From NCBI RefSeq assembly GCF_023273855.1, contig NZ_CP096884.1:1240001-1304000 (forward strand): 64,000 nt of DNA. Reading direction: 5' to 3'. Numbering within the stretch: position 1 is the first letter of the stretch; every line of letters begins with the position of its first letter. Source of the DNA: Seonamhaeicola sp. ML3. GTDB taxonomy: Bacteria > Bacteroidota > Bacteroidia > Flavobacteriales > Flavobacteriaceae. Positions 51,369-60,369 of the stretch are shown here, piece after piece. Made by a program: the position numbers and the translations under genes. Under the pieces are notes generated by a model, which was not told the origin of the DNA, searched no databases, and saw only the letters and a list, made by a program, of their open reading frames with translations.

Positions 51369-51734
51369 AACCCAAAAACCATAAAAACCTAAAACAAACT
51401 CTCCAGCGGTTCCAAAAATATAAACAAGCGTAGGGGTACCATCTAGAACCAAACTTATAAGTCTACCAAACCCCAAACCCAACATAAAAACCATATTACT
51501 CATCAATGCTATCTTCAGAAATTTGGTGTTACAAACTCCTAATATCCAAAGTACAGCAAATCCTAAATACAAGCCCATAATAGCTTTAAATGCATTGAGT
51601 TCATCAATTGTTTGAAGCTGAATGTTGAAGTTTTCACTTGGATTGAAGCCATATAATAATGCAACAGGAATAACAATAACAATCGAAATTATAAGATGGA
51701 TTTTGTTTAGAATATCTGATTTTTTAAGTACCAT
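51333..51734 (-). CDS. DUF4345-like membrane protein
   Basis: 133 residues with four membrane helices (about 11-30, 46-67, 73-93, 105-125). The pattern LNAFKAIMGLYLGFAVLW and MLGLGFGRLISLVLDGTP is that of DUF4345 proteins, of unknown function. Its tail lies on the opposite strand of the small paralogue-2 gene. Confidence 0.78.
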   Translation of the reverse strand: MVLKKSDILNKIHLIISIVIVIPVALLYGFNPSENFNIQLQTIDELNAFKAIMGLYLGFAVLWILGVCNTKFLKIALMSNMVFMLGLGFGRLISLVLDGTPTLVYIFGTAGEFVLGFYGFWVLKTGYHRTANT

Positions 51735-51782
51735 TGAAATAACCTGTTCTTACACAAAGGTAAAGATTATCATTTTAGAGTG

Positions 51783-51815
51783 AGACCAGACAGGTTTCAA
51801 AAACCTGTCTGGTCT
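51783..51815. repeat. Perfect 15-bp palindromic repeat
   Basis: AGACCAGACAGGTTT (51783-51797) and its exact complement at 51801-51815 with a 3-nt spacer. There is no T-tract on either strand, so it is better seen as an extragenic palindrome of the kind dispersed in Flavobacteriaceae, although it may also stop transcription of the lytT-like gene. Confidence 0.7.
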
Positions 51816-51831
51816 GAACATTTAATATAGC

Positions 51832-52593
51832 CTAAGCATCAATCCAATCCTTAATTACAGCATTATAACTCCTTCCCGAAGTAACACTAGATTGTTTAGA
51901 GTTGTTTAAAGTAATGGTGTACCTGCTATTAAAGTATTTTTGAATGTCTTTTACAAAATCTTTATTGATGATAATACCTCTGTGAATACGTAAAAAGTTA
52001 TCGGGTAGTTTTTGTTCTAAAGCTGAAATCGTTTCGCTACTCAAGTGTTTTTGTGTCCCACAATGAATGGTTGTGTAATTATCACTAGCCTCGAAATACG
52101 CAACCTCATCTAGCTTTACAAAAATTAACTTATTGTTTTTTTTGACCGTTATGGAGGTCATTTTCTTGTCTTGCTTTAACGCTGAAATTTCTCGTAATAC
52201 ACTTAAAATATCTTGGGAATACACAGGTTCATTAAAGGTCTTCAGTTTTTCCACTGTTTTTTTAAGTCGGGACTCCTTAACGGGTTTAACCAAATAATCG
52301 ACACTATTGGTTTCAAAGGCTTTCAGGGCATATTCGTCGTAAGCCGTACAAAACACCACCATGGGTATTATTTGTAATTGAGCCAATAAATCAAAACCGG
52401 TTTGCCCAGGCATTTCTATATCTAAAAAGATAATATCGGGTTTAAGGTGCTCTATCTTTTCTTTGGCTGTTGTAACATTCTCTGCGGTATCAATAACTTG
52501 AAAGGTTTCAGGAAATGCCTTTAACAAATTTTCCAAGCCCAATCTAGCAGGCGCTTCGTCATCAACAATTATAGTAGTATATGGCGTCTTCAT
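51832..52593 (-). CDS. LytTR-family response regulator
   Basis: 253 residues with an N-terminal receiver domain (Asp11, Asp12, phospho-acceptor Asp58 in IIFLDIEMPG, Lys in YLVKPVKE) and a C-terminal LytTR DNA-binding domain (about 145-250, with VAYFEASDNYTTIHC and LPDNFLRIHRGIIINKDFV). Its start is one base after the kinase stop, so the two form a coupled pair. Targets unknown. Confidence 0.95.
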   Translation of the reverse strand: MKTPYTTIIVDDEAPARLGLENLLKAFPETFQVIDTAENVTTAKEKIEHLKPDIIFLDIEMPGQTGFDLLAQLQIIPMVVFCTAYDEYALKAFETNSVDYLVKPVKESRLKKTVEKLKTFNEPVYSQDILSVLREISALKQDKKMTSITVKKNNKLIFVKLDEVAYFEASDNYTTIHCGTQKHLSSETISALEQKLPDNFLRIHRGIIINKDFVKDIQKYFNSRYTITLNNSKQSSVTSGRSYNAVIKDWIDA

Positions 52594-52594
52594 A

Positions 52595-54493
52595 TTACAG
52601 GGTTTCGGGTAAGGTTATGGTAATTGCTTTTTCTGGGGTATTGGTCCAATTTAAGGAAGCCCTATCGCCATAGCTTAACCTTAGCAAATCATAAACGGTT
52701 TGTAGGCCATGACCACTGACTAAACCTTCAGGAAAATCAGGACCATTATCACCAACTGAGATTAACAATTGATTATCCGTTCTTTTAATACTCAAATTAA
52801 TTTTCCCTTCGCCTTCGTTTTGAGAAACACCATGTTTTACGGCATTTTCTACCAATGGCTGAATTAAAAATAATGGGATTTCATGATGTTCTAATCCTTT
52901 ATCCACTTCAATTTTAAAATTTAGTCGGTCACCAAACCTAATTTTTTCAATATCCAAATACGAGGTCACCATATCTATTTCATCCTTTACCGTACTCATC
53001 TTTTTACCCTTTCGGTTTATGGAATAATTAAACAAATCTGATAAAGCATATACCATTTTTTGGGTTTTATTTGCATCTACTGGCGCTAAACTCGCTATGG
53101 AATTTAATGAATTATATAAAAAATGCGGATTGATTTGCGATTGCAACAATTTGGTCTCGGCTTGGGCGTGCAGTTGCTTTAATTTGCTGAGTTCAACCTC
53201 CTTTTCATTTACTAGCGACTGCGAATAATGGTTTAGATAGATTAGAATTCCGCGACCGATTGATAAAAACCCATATAATAAAAATCCCGACCAATGATAT
53301 GTAAGTATTGAAACAGTCCTACCCTCAATCACATATGCTAAAAAAGGTAAATTGAAAACTAAAAACGTAAATAATACTTTGAACAATAAGTTAACACTTA
53401 ATCCCCAAGATTTTTTAATTACACGTTTCTCAAAAAACCAAAGTAGTAATGCTCCCAATGAAGAAAAAATAATAGATGGTAAAATATCTTCAATCATGTA
53501 ATCCATCCATGTCATACTTGAGTTGAATGAGGTAAAATGCTTGTAAATCCTACCTAAAGAACTAGCGCAAATTGTAACTAATAAAATTGGGGGAAAATAA
53601 TTTAGATACTCATATTTGAACTTCTTGTAATGAAAAACACTGAATAGTAGAATAAAAAACAGAAGGCCTATGCCACATATAATCAACCATACTTTTTTTA
53701 AATAGTTGTCCTTATCCAAAAAATGATTAGCATACCTCCAGCCATAAACGCCGTTCATGTATTCTTTTAATTCTTGTTCAAAATTTGGGCTATAAAATTT
53801 TTGTAGAACGAGTTCATCGGATTCACTGATATTTTGATTTACATAATCATCCGAGATATGAAAGCTCTTTGCAGATAATATTTTAAACATAACATTTTTA
53901 AACAACTTCGCTCTTTCAGAGGAATTAATAATATTAGAAAAGAAATTAAACCTCGTAAGAGAATTAATATACCCAGCCATTCTTTTTTGATTGGAAGACA
54001 TAGAGAACGATTGAAAATGAACAAAAGTTTCATCATCAATAACATCATACCAGGGGTTCTCACCAAAAGAAACAGTACCACTGTTATTGATTTCAAATTT
54101 GATAGCAAAAGAATTTAAATGCTTAATGGGATATCCGTTTACCATACTATCTTTAGAAATCTCATGCCTGGAGATATAATTTGAAAAATAATCTATTTCT
54201 AAATGGGGCAATAAGCCTTTAAAATATTGTAAAGTATTGTCGAAGGCTAAACTATCTTTATCTACTGCACCACTAAGTTTAAATAGCACAGGACCTTTAT
54301 ACTTTAAAAGTGTTTTTGATTTTGATATACCTCTACCATAAACCTGTGTTATTATGCGTTCCCAAGTAGGGTCTTTTTGTTCATTTAATTCATTATTAAA
54401 AATCTTTTCATTGATAGATTCAGAATTAGAAGAAACCATTGTAACATCAATGACTACTAAAACAAGAATTAAAAAAAATAGGTTTTTCATCAC
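52595..54493 (-). CDS. LytS/YehU-type sensor histidine kinase
   Basis: 632 residues: signal helix (1-18), a periplasmic region of about 240 residues with no known sensor motif, about five membrane helices (265-430), a short coiled coil (ELSKLKQLHAQAETKLL) and the His_kinase domain with phospho-His in SQINPHFLYNSLN, then HATPase with PLVENAVKHGVSQNE and GDNGPDFPEG. This is the partner of the adjacent LytTR regulator. The large periplasmic domain is long for this family. Confidence 0.94.
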   Translation of the reverse strand: MMKNLFFLILVLVVIDVTMVSSNSESINEKIFNNELNEQKDPTWERIITQVYGRGISKSKTLLKYKGPVLFKLSGAVDKDSLAFDNTLQYFKGLLPHLEIDYFSNYISRHEISKDSMVNGYPIKHLNSFAIKFEINNSGTVSFGENPWYDVIDDETFVHFQSFSMSSNQKRMAGYINSLTRFNFFSNIINSSERAKLFKNVMFKILSAKSFHISDDYVNQNISESDELVLQKFYSPNFEQELKEYMNGVYGWRYANHFLDKDNYLKKVWLIICGIGLLFFILLFSVFHYKKFKYEYLNYFPPILLVTICASSLGRIYKHFTSFNSSMTWMDYMIEDILPSIIFSSLGALLLWFFEKRVIKKSWGLSVNLLFKVLFTFLVFNLPFLAYVIEGRTVSILTYHWSGFLLYGFLSIGRGILIYLNHYSQSLVNEKEVELSKLKQLHAQAETKLLQSQINPHFLYNSLNSIASLAPVDANKTQKMVYALSDLFNYSINRKGKKMSTVKDEIDMVTSYLDIEKIRFGDRLNFKIEVDKGLEHHEIPLFLIQPLVENAVKHGVSQNEGEGKINLSIKRTDNQLLISVGDNGPDFPEGLVSGHGLQTVYDLLRLSYGDRASLNWTNTPEKAITITLPETL

Positions 54494-54632
54494 AGTAAAT
54501 TTAAAATTTTATACCCCAAAAGAACTAGTAAGTCTTAAATTCTAAAACCTATTTTTTGCAAACTGCATATATGTAGTAGTGAACTGCATGAATTTGATTA
54601 TTTTAGTTACTTTATACACGAACATATTTAAC

Positions 54633-54640
54633 TATCTTTG
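54633..54640 (+). promoter_or_regulatory. Candidate -7 box of the lepA promoter
   Basis: TATCTTTG followed by CGCC, a strong Bacteroidota -7 match, 26 bp before the lepA ATG. The -33 region is weak. Confidence 0.6.
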
Positions 54641-54666
54641 CGCCTCCATTGTAGCAAGACAAAGAA

Positions 54667-56463
54667 ATGAAGCACATTAGAAACTTTTGTATTATAGCCC
54701 ATATTGATCATGGTAAAAGCACCTTGGCAGACCGTTTGTTAGATTATACTGGTTCTGTTACTGCAAGAGAAAAGCAAGACCAGCTTCTTGACAATATGGA
54801 TTTAGAACGTGAACGCGGTATTACCATTAAAAGTCACGCCATTCAAATGGATTATGAGTACAAAGGTGAAAAGTTTGTTTTAAACCTTATTGATACACCT
54901 GGCCACGTAGATTTTAGTTACGAAGTTTCCCGTTCTATAGCCGCTTGTGAAGGCGCCCTACTTATTGTTGATGCGGCGCAGAGTATCCAAGCACAGACCA
55001 TTTCCAATCTGTATTTGGCCTTGGAGAATGACTTGGAAATTATTCCAGTACTTAATAAAGTAGACTTACCAAGTGCCAACCCAGAAGAAGTTACCGATGA
55101 TATTGTAGACCTCCTAGGTTGTGACCCAGAAGAAGTGATTCATGCCAGCGGAAAAACAGGCTTTGGCGTAGATAATATTTTGGCCGCTATTATTGATAGA
55201 ATTCCGGCCCCGCAAGGTAATCCTGATGCACCTCTACAAGCGCTTATTTTTGATTCTGTTTACAATACTTTTAGAGGTATTGAAACCTATTTTAGGGTTT
55301 TTAATGGTGAAATTAAAAAAGGGCAACACATTAAATTTGTTGCAACAAATAAAGATTATTATGCCGATGAAGTAGGCACTTTAATGCTTAACCAAGTGGC
55401 AAAACAAAGTGTGAAAACGGGAGATGTTGGTTACTTAATTACAGGTATAAAAACGGCAAAAGAAGTAAAGGTAGGAGATACTATTACTGATTTTGCGAAA
55501 CCTACAACCAACATAGTTGAAGGGTTTGAAGATGTAAAACCTATGGTTTTTGCTGGTATTTACCCTGTAGACACAGAAGATTACGAAGAATTAAGGGCTT
55601 CTATGGAAAAACTACAGCTTAATGATGCTTCTTTGGTCTTTCAGCCAGAAAGTTCAGCAGCGCTTGGTTTTGGTTTCCGTTGTGGGTTCTTGGGGATGCT
55701 TCATATGGAAATTATCCAGGAACGTTTAGAGCGTGAATTTGATATGACGGTTATCACTACGGTACCCAATGTGTCTTATCATGCTTATACCAATAAAGAG
55801 CCAGACGAGGTTATTATTGTAAATAACCCCTCAGACCTACCAGAACCTTCTACTATAAATCGAGTTGAAGAGCCATTTATTAAAGCGACTATTATAACCA
55901 AAGCCGATTTTGTTGGTAATGTCATGAGCTTATGTATTGAAAAAAGAGGCATTATCACCAACCAAACGTATTTAACTACAGAACGCGTAGAATTAACTTT
56001 TGAAATGCCTTTAGCCGAAATTGTTTTTGATTTTTACGACAGGTTAAAAACAGTATCTAAAGGTTATGCTTCTTTTGATTACCATCCTATAGGGATGAAG
56101 GTTTCTAAGTTGGTACGTTTAGATATTTTACTAAATTCACAACCAGTCGATGCGCTTTCTGCATTAATCCATGCAGATAACGCACAGACTATAGGTAGAA
56201 AAATGTGCGAGAAGTTAAGAGAGCTTATTCCGCGACAACAATTCGATATTCCAATTCAAGCAGCGATTGGTGCCAAAATCGTTTCTAGGGAAACCATTAA
56301 AGCCTTGCGTAAAGATGTTACTGCTAAGTGTTACGGTGGTGATATTTCCCGTAAACGTAAACTTCTTGAAAAACAGAAAAAAGGTAAAAAACGGATGCGC
56401 CAAGTGGGGAATGTAGAGATTCCACAGCAAGCGTTTATGGCGGTTTTAAAGCTGAATGATTAA
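54667..56463 (+). CDS. lepA: Elongation factor 4 (LepA) GTPase
   Basis: 598-residue ribosomal GTPase that acts on stalled or mis-translocated ribosomes. G1 [16 protein letters not shown]2 region [10 protein letters not shown]3 DTPGHVDF, G4 NKVDLPS. The LepA-specific C-terminal domain has [27 protein letters not shown] and ends [19 protein letters not shown]. Full length; monocistronic. Confidence 0.98.
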   Translation: MKHIRNFCIIAHIDHGKSTLADRLLDYTGSVTAREKQDQLLDNMDLERERGITIKSHAIQMDYEYKGEKFVLNLIDTPGHVDFSYEVSRSIAACEGALLIVDAAQSIQAQTISNLYLALENDLEIIPVLNKVDLPSANPEEVTDDIVDLLGCDPEEVIHASGKTGFGVDNILAAIIDRIPAPQGNPDAPLQALIFDSVYNTFRGIETYFRVFNGEIKKGQHIKFVATNKDYYADEVGTLMLNQVAKQSVKTGDVGYLITGIKTAKEVKVGDTITDFAKPTTNIVEGFEDVKPMVFAGIYPVDTEDYEELRASMEKLQLNDASLVFQPESSAALGFGFRCGFLGMLHMEIIQERLEREFDMTVITTVPNVSYHAYTNKEPDEVIIVNNPSDLPEPSTINRVEEPFIKATIITKADFVGNVMSLCIEKRGIITNQTYLTTERVELTFEMPLAEIVFDFYDRLKTVSKGYASFDYHPIGMKVSKLVRLDILLNSQPVDALSALIHADNAQTIGRKMCEKLRELIPRQQFDIPIQAAIGAKIVSRETIKALRKDVTAKCYGGDISRKRKLLEKQKKGKKRMRQVGNVEIPQQAFMAVLKLND

Positions 56464-56592
56464 CCCTAACCCGCTGTTTATCAAATAGTAAATTTGTAAT
56501 ACATACAGATTTATTGTATCTTTTCACATCTTCAAATTGAACATGATATTTATTTCTGCTTAGTTAAGGTATTAACTAATCCATTAAATATT

Positions 56593-57366
56593 ATGAAAAC
56601 AAAACTATTTTTCTACACTTGTTTTGCCCTTTCATTGTTGGTTTTTAACAACAATTTGTACTCTCAAAATTTTTATGAATCGTCTACCGAAATTACCTCG
56701 TTTGGTAATACTTTGGACATTGATCATGAATTTACGCTAAATAGCGATGAAAAATCTTTTAATTTCATTGAAATCGCAAACAGTGTAGATGACACACTCA
56801 CTCTTGATGAAGAAGAACAGGATCCAGAACAATTAATTCGTTTTGCTAGGACCATGCTGGCATTAGGAGCTGGTATAGCCTTTGGCGATAGTGATACCCT
56901 TTATTGTTTGCATGCCGCTTATTACTTGCGCTTAGCCATGTATACAAATGCAGCTTTGTTTGGTTCGCTGGGAGTTGCCTTTGATGGGCTAAGCGGTGAT
57001 AATTTTACAAGAAATTTAATCGATTTACAATTCAGGCTTTTAATGTTCCACGCCATAACTAAATACAAGCAAGTTCACTTTATCTACGGTATGATGTTGG
57101 CATACGCCTTTGGCTCTGAAAAATTTGATGGTGGTTCTAAATACGACCTCACAAGATTAACCGCAGCACTAGTGCTCGGTTTCAATATTATTTTAACCAC
57201 TCAATTTTCAATTATGCTACAAACCAATATTTTTGCACATCAAAGATGGACCCAAAAACTAAACGGTTCTGAAATTGAAAACAACACTACTTGGGGATAC
57301 ATTAACAAAGGGAATTTGCTCACACTTTCCTTAGTATGGAATTTGGCCAATTCCAGAGCACGATAA
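56593..57366 (+). CDS. Hypothetical secreted protein
   Basis: 257 residues with a Sec signal (1-24, ending NLYSQ). A short acidic stretch (DDTLTLDEEEQDPEQ) follows. The rest has Gly- and aromatic-rich segments (IAFGDSDTLYCLHAAYYLRLAMYTNAALFGSLGV), which could be an outer-membrane barrel of about 8 strands. No family recognised. It has its own terminator and no operon partner. Confidence 0.7.
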   Translation: MKTKLFFYTCFALSLLVFNNNLYSQNFYESSTEITSFGNTLDIDHEFTLNSDEKSFNFIEIANSVDDTLTLDEEEQDPEQLIRFARTMLALGAGIAFGDSDTLYCLHAAYYLRLAMYTNAALFGSLGVAFDGLSGDNFTRNLIDLQFRLLMFHAITKYKQVHFIYGMMLAYAFGSEKFDGGSKYDLTRLTAALVLGFNIILTTQFSIMLQTNIFAHQRWTQKLNGSEIENNTTWGYINKGNLLTLSLVWNLANSRAR

Positions 57367-57386
57367 CAAGTAACTAATCATCATTG

Positions 57387-57424
57387 ACCCCTACTTCACA
57401 ATTTGTGGTAGGGGTTTTTGTTTT
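57387..57424 (+). terminator. Terminator after the secreted protein gene
   Basis: ACCCCTAC / GTAGGGGT stem with a short inner CAC/GTG stem, followed on the plus strand by a T-rich run. Confidence 0.8.
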
Positions 57425-57631
57425 TAGTTATTTTGTAATGTAATTATGCACTTAATGTTATATCACATTTCCCAAAAACCCGAACACACCCAACCAGAAC
57501 TTATTGTTAAATTTTATAGAAAATAAACACTAAAATTCGGCTTTTGTTGAATTTCTTTTATGAAAATTTCAATAATCCTCAATAATGCTTTTTTTTTCTC
57601 AAAAATGAGATTTCAACAAAGTTATTAACAA

Positions 57632-57639
57632 TATTTTTG
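57632..57639 (+). promoter_or_regulatory. Candidate -7 box of the glycogen operon promoter
   Basis: TATTTTTG, a TAnnTTTG match, with TTTC at 57611-57614 as a weak -33 element. It lies 93 bp before the ATG at 57733 and overlaps a TTG at 57637, which argues against that TTG as start codon. Confidence 0.5.
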
Positions 57640-57732
57640 TATGTTTATGTACCAACCTCCTTCTCATTTTTGGGTTTTGAGGCTAACACAAAAACAAAAT
57701 CATTTATTACCAAACCTATTGAGAAATCGTTT

Positions 57733-58944
57733 ATGAAAGCTCTTTTTTTTACTAGAGAATTTCCACCTTATGTTTATGGTGGCGCCGGAGTTCATGTTGA
57801 ATATTTAGCTGCTGAATTAGCAAAGCTTATGGAAATTGATGTACGTTGCTTTGGTGATCAAGATGAAAAAAACGACAACTTTACCGTAAAGGGCTTTCCT
57901 TATGACAATGCCCTTTTTAGCGATTCTAATAGTAAGCTTAAATCTGTTTTTCAAACATTAAGCACGGGGATTCATATGAATGCCGAAGAAATAGATGCCG
58001 ATATCGTACACTGTCATACTTGGTACTCGCACTTTGCAGGGATTGTTGCTAAACTGTGTTACGGTACACCATTGGTTATTACGGGACATTCATTAGAACC
58101 TTTAAGGCCCTGGAAACGTGAGCAATTGGGCAGAGGTTACGATGCATCTTCATGGGTAGAAAAAACAGCTCTTGAAATGGCCGATGCTGTTATTGCCGTA
58201 TCTAAAGAAACCAAAGAAGATATCTTAACCCATTTTAATGTCGACGAGGAAAAAGTCCATGTTATCTATAATGGTATTAATCTGCAGCAGTATCAGGTAA
58301 CTTCTGCAACAGACACATTAGATACTTACGGTGTTGACAAAAACAAACCCTATGTTTTATTTGTGGGTAGAATTACGCGCCAGAAAGGTATTATTCATTT
58401 AGTGAATGCCATAAAATATATTGAACCCGACACACAGATTGTACTTTGTGCCGGTGCTCCAGACACCCCCGAAATTGGAAAGGAAATGGAAGATGCCGTA
58501 AACGAAGTAAAGAAAACGAGAGACAATGTTATTTGGATAGATAAAATGGTAACCAAAGAAGAAATCATTCAATTGTATTCTCATGCCGATGTATTCTGTT
58601 GTCCTTCTATCTACGAACCTTTTGGTATTATAAATATTGAAGCTATGGCTTGTAATACCGCAGTTGTTGCCAGTGCCGTAGGCGGTATTAAAGAGGTTGT
58701 TGTAGATGGGGAAACCGGTATTTTAGTGCCTTTGGAACAACTAAACGAAGCGCCTTTTGAACCTGTTGACCCTGATAAATTTTCAAGAGATTTAGCAGAA
58801 GGAGTCAACAAAGTTATTGGGGACAAAGCCCTAAGAGAGTCTATGGCGATTAAAGGTAGAAAACGTGTTGAAGACTACTTCGATTGGATAGCCATAGCCA
58901 AACAAACCGAAACACTATACAAATCCCTAATACAAAACAACTAA
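57733..58944 (+). CDS. GT4-type glycogen synthase / maltose-1-phosphate synthase (GlgM-like)
   Basis: 403-residue GT-B glycosyltransferase of the actinobacterial glycogen-synthase type. The start MKALFFTREFPPYVYGGAGVH at 57733 is the family start; an upstream in-frame TTG lies in the promoter. Motifs: HCHTWYSH, GHSLEPLRPWKREQLG, phosphate-binding GRITRQKG and the retaining E-x7-E EPFGIINIEAMAC. In the GlgE pathway such enzymes use ADP-glucose to form maltose-1-phosphate (and can extend glucan). First gene of the cluster, 21 bp before glgC. Confidence 0.9.
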   Translation: MKALFFTREFPPYVYGGAGVHVEYLAAELAKLMEIDVRCFGDQDEKNDNFTVKGFPYDNALFSDSNSKLKSVFQTLSTGIHMNAEEIDADIVHCHTWYSHFAGIVAKLCYGTPLVITGHSLEPLRPWKREQLGRGYDASSWVEKTALEMADAVIAVSKETKEDILTHFNVDEEKVHVIYNGINLQQYQVTSATDTLDTYGVDKNKPYVLFVGRITRQKGIIHLVNAIKYIEPDTQIVLCAGAPDTPEIGKEMEDAVNEVKKTRDNVIWIDKMVTKEEIIQLYSHADVFCCPSIYEPFGIINIEAMACNTAVVASAVGGIKEVVVDGETGILVPLEQLNEAPFEPVDPDKFSRDLAEGVNKVIGDKALRESMAIKGRKRVEDYFDWIAIAKQTETLYKSLIQNN

Positions 58945-58965
58945 TCACTAAAAAAAGTAACTATT

Positions 58966-60234
58966 ATGATAAATAACAAAGTTTTATCGATTATCCTGGG
59001 TGGCGGACAAGGATCTAGACTTTATCCTCTAACCCAAGAACGATCAAAACCGGCTGTGCCTATTGCAGGTAAATACAGGTTGGTAGATATTCCTATTTCT
59101 AACTGTATAAATGCAGATATAAAACGGATTTACGTTTTAACTCAGTTTAATTCTGCAGGTTTAAACAAACACATAAAGAACACCTATCATTTTAGTTTTT
59201 TTAGCAGTGCATTTGTAGACGTTCTTGCTGCCGAACAAACACCACAAAGTAAAACCTGGTTTCAAGGAACCGCAGATGCTGTAAGACAGAGCATGCACCA
59301 CTTTTTAGGTAATGATTTTGAATATGCACTAATTTTATCTGGCGACCAATTATACCAAATGGATTATGATAAAATGATAGAAGCTCATGAAGAAAGTGGT
59401 GCAGAAATTTCTATAGCAACAATTCCTGTAAATGCAAAAGATGCCACAGGGTTCGGTATCTTAAAGGCAAACGAAGAAAATATCATTACCTCTTTTATTG
59501 AAAAACCCGATGCCGATTTATTACCCGATTGGACCTCTGAAGTAAGCGATGAAATGAAGGCTCAAGGTAGAAATTATCTAGCCTCGATGGGGATTTATAT
59601 TTTCAATAGAGACCTACTGGTTGAACTCATGGAAAATCCGGATACTAACGATTTTGGTAAGGAAATTATTCCACAATCCATAGATTCTCACAAAACATTA
59701 AGTTATCAATACGAAGGGTATTGGACAGATATAGGAACTGTAGAGTCCTTTTTTGAAGCCAACCTTGGATTAACAGACGATATTCCTAAATTCGATTTAT
59801 ACGATAGAGACAAGCGTATATACACCCACGCAAGAATGCTTCCCACAACAAAAATCTCGGATACGGTCTTAGATAAAACCGTAATTTCAGAAGGATGTAT
59901 TATTAGCGCTTCGAGGATAGAGCGATCAGTTATTGGTATTCGCTCTAGAATTGGAAAAGAGTCTACCATTATTAACACTTACATGATGGGAAATGACTAC
60001 TACGAAACCTTAGAGGAAATAGATAACAACAAAATTGAAATCTTATTAGGAATTGGTGAACGCTGCTTCATTAAAAACTGCATTATAGACAAAAACTGTA
60101 GAATTGGCGATGATGTTAAAATCAATGGAGGACCACATTTAGAGGATACAGAAACAGATACGTATTGTATCAAAGACGGTATTGTAGTTCTCAAAAAAGA
60201 CGCTGTAATTCCAAAAAATACAATTATTCAATAA
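58966..60234 (+). CDS. glgC: Glucose-1-phosphate adenylyltransferase
   Basis: 422-residue enzyme making ADP-glucose from glucose-1-phosphate and ATP, the committed step of glycogen synthesis. Nucleotide loop GGGQGSRLYPLTQERSKPAVP, substrate site EKPD and GTADAVRQ, then a left-handed beta-helix C-terminal domain (about 290-422). Follows the GT4 synthase at 21 bp and supplies its donor. Confidence 0.97.
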   Translation: MINNKVLSIILGGGQGSRLYPLTQERSKPAVPIAGKYRLVDIPISNCINADIKRIYVLTQFNSAGLNKHIKNTYHFSFFSSAFVDVLAAEQTPQSKTWFQGTADAVRQSMHHFLGNDFEYALILSGDQLYQMDYDKMIEAHEESGAEISIATIPVNAKDATGFGILKANEENIITSFIEKPDADLLPDWTSEVSDEMKAQGRNYLASMGIYIFNRDLLVELMENPDTNDFGKEIIPQSIDSHKTLSYQYEGYWTDIGTVESFFEANLGLTDDIPKFDLYDRDKRIYTHARMLPTTKISDTVLDKTVISEGCIISASRIERSVIGIRSRIGKESTIINTYMMGNDYYETLEEIDNNKIEILLGIGERCFIKNCIIDKNCRIGDDVKINGGPHLEDTETDTYCIKDGIVVLKKDAVIPKNTIIQ

Positions 60235-60337
60235 TAATTTTATTCTTTAACCATTTAATAACATTAAGTTTTTAATAATCAATCGTTTTCGTAAGGTTAG
60301 CTGCCCTATTGGTAATTAATGGTATATCTTAATTTAC

Positions 60338-60345
60338 TAATTTTG
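60338..60345 (+). promoter_or_regulatory. Candidate internal promoter -7 box before glgE
   Basis: TAATTTTG followed by CGCAC matches the consensus, 25 bp before glgE. The 135-bp gap after glgC supports a second promoter inside the cluster. Confidence 0.5.
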
Positions 60346-60369
60346 CGCACTTAAAACCAACATTGTGCT

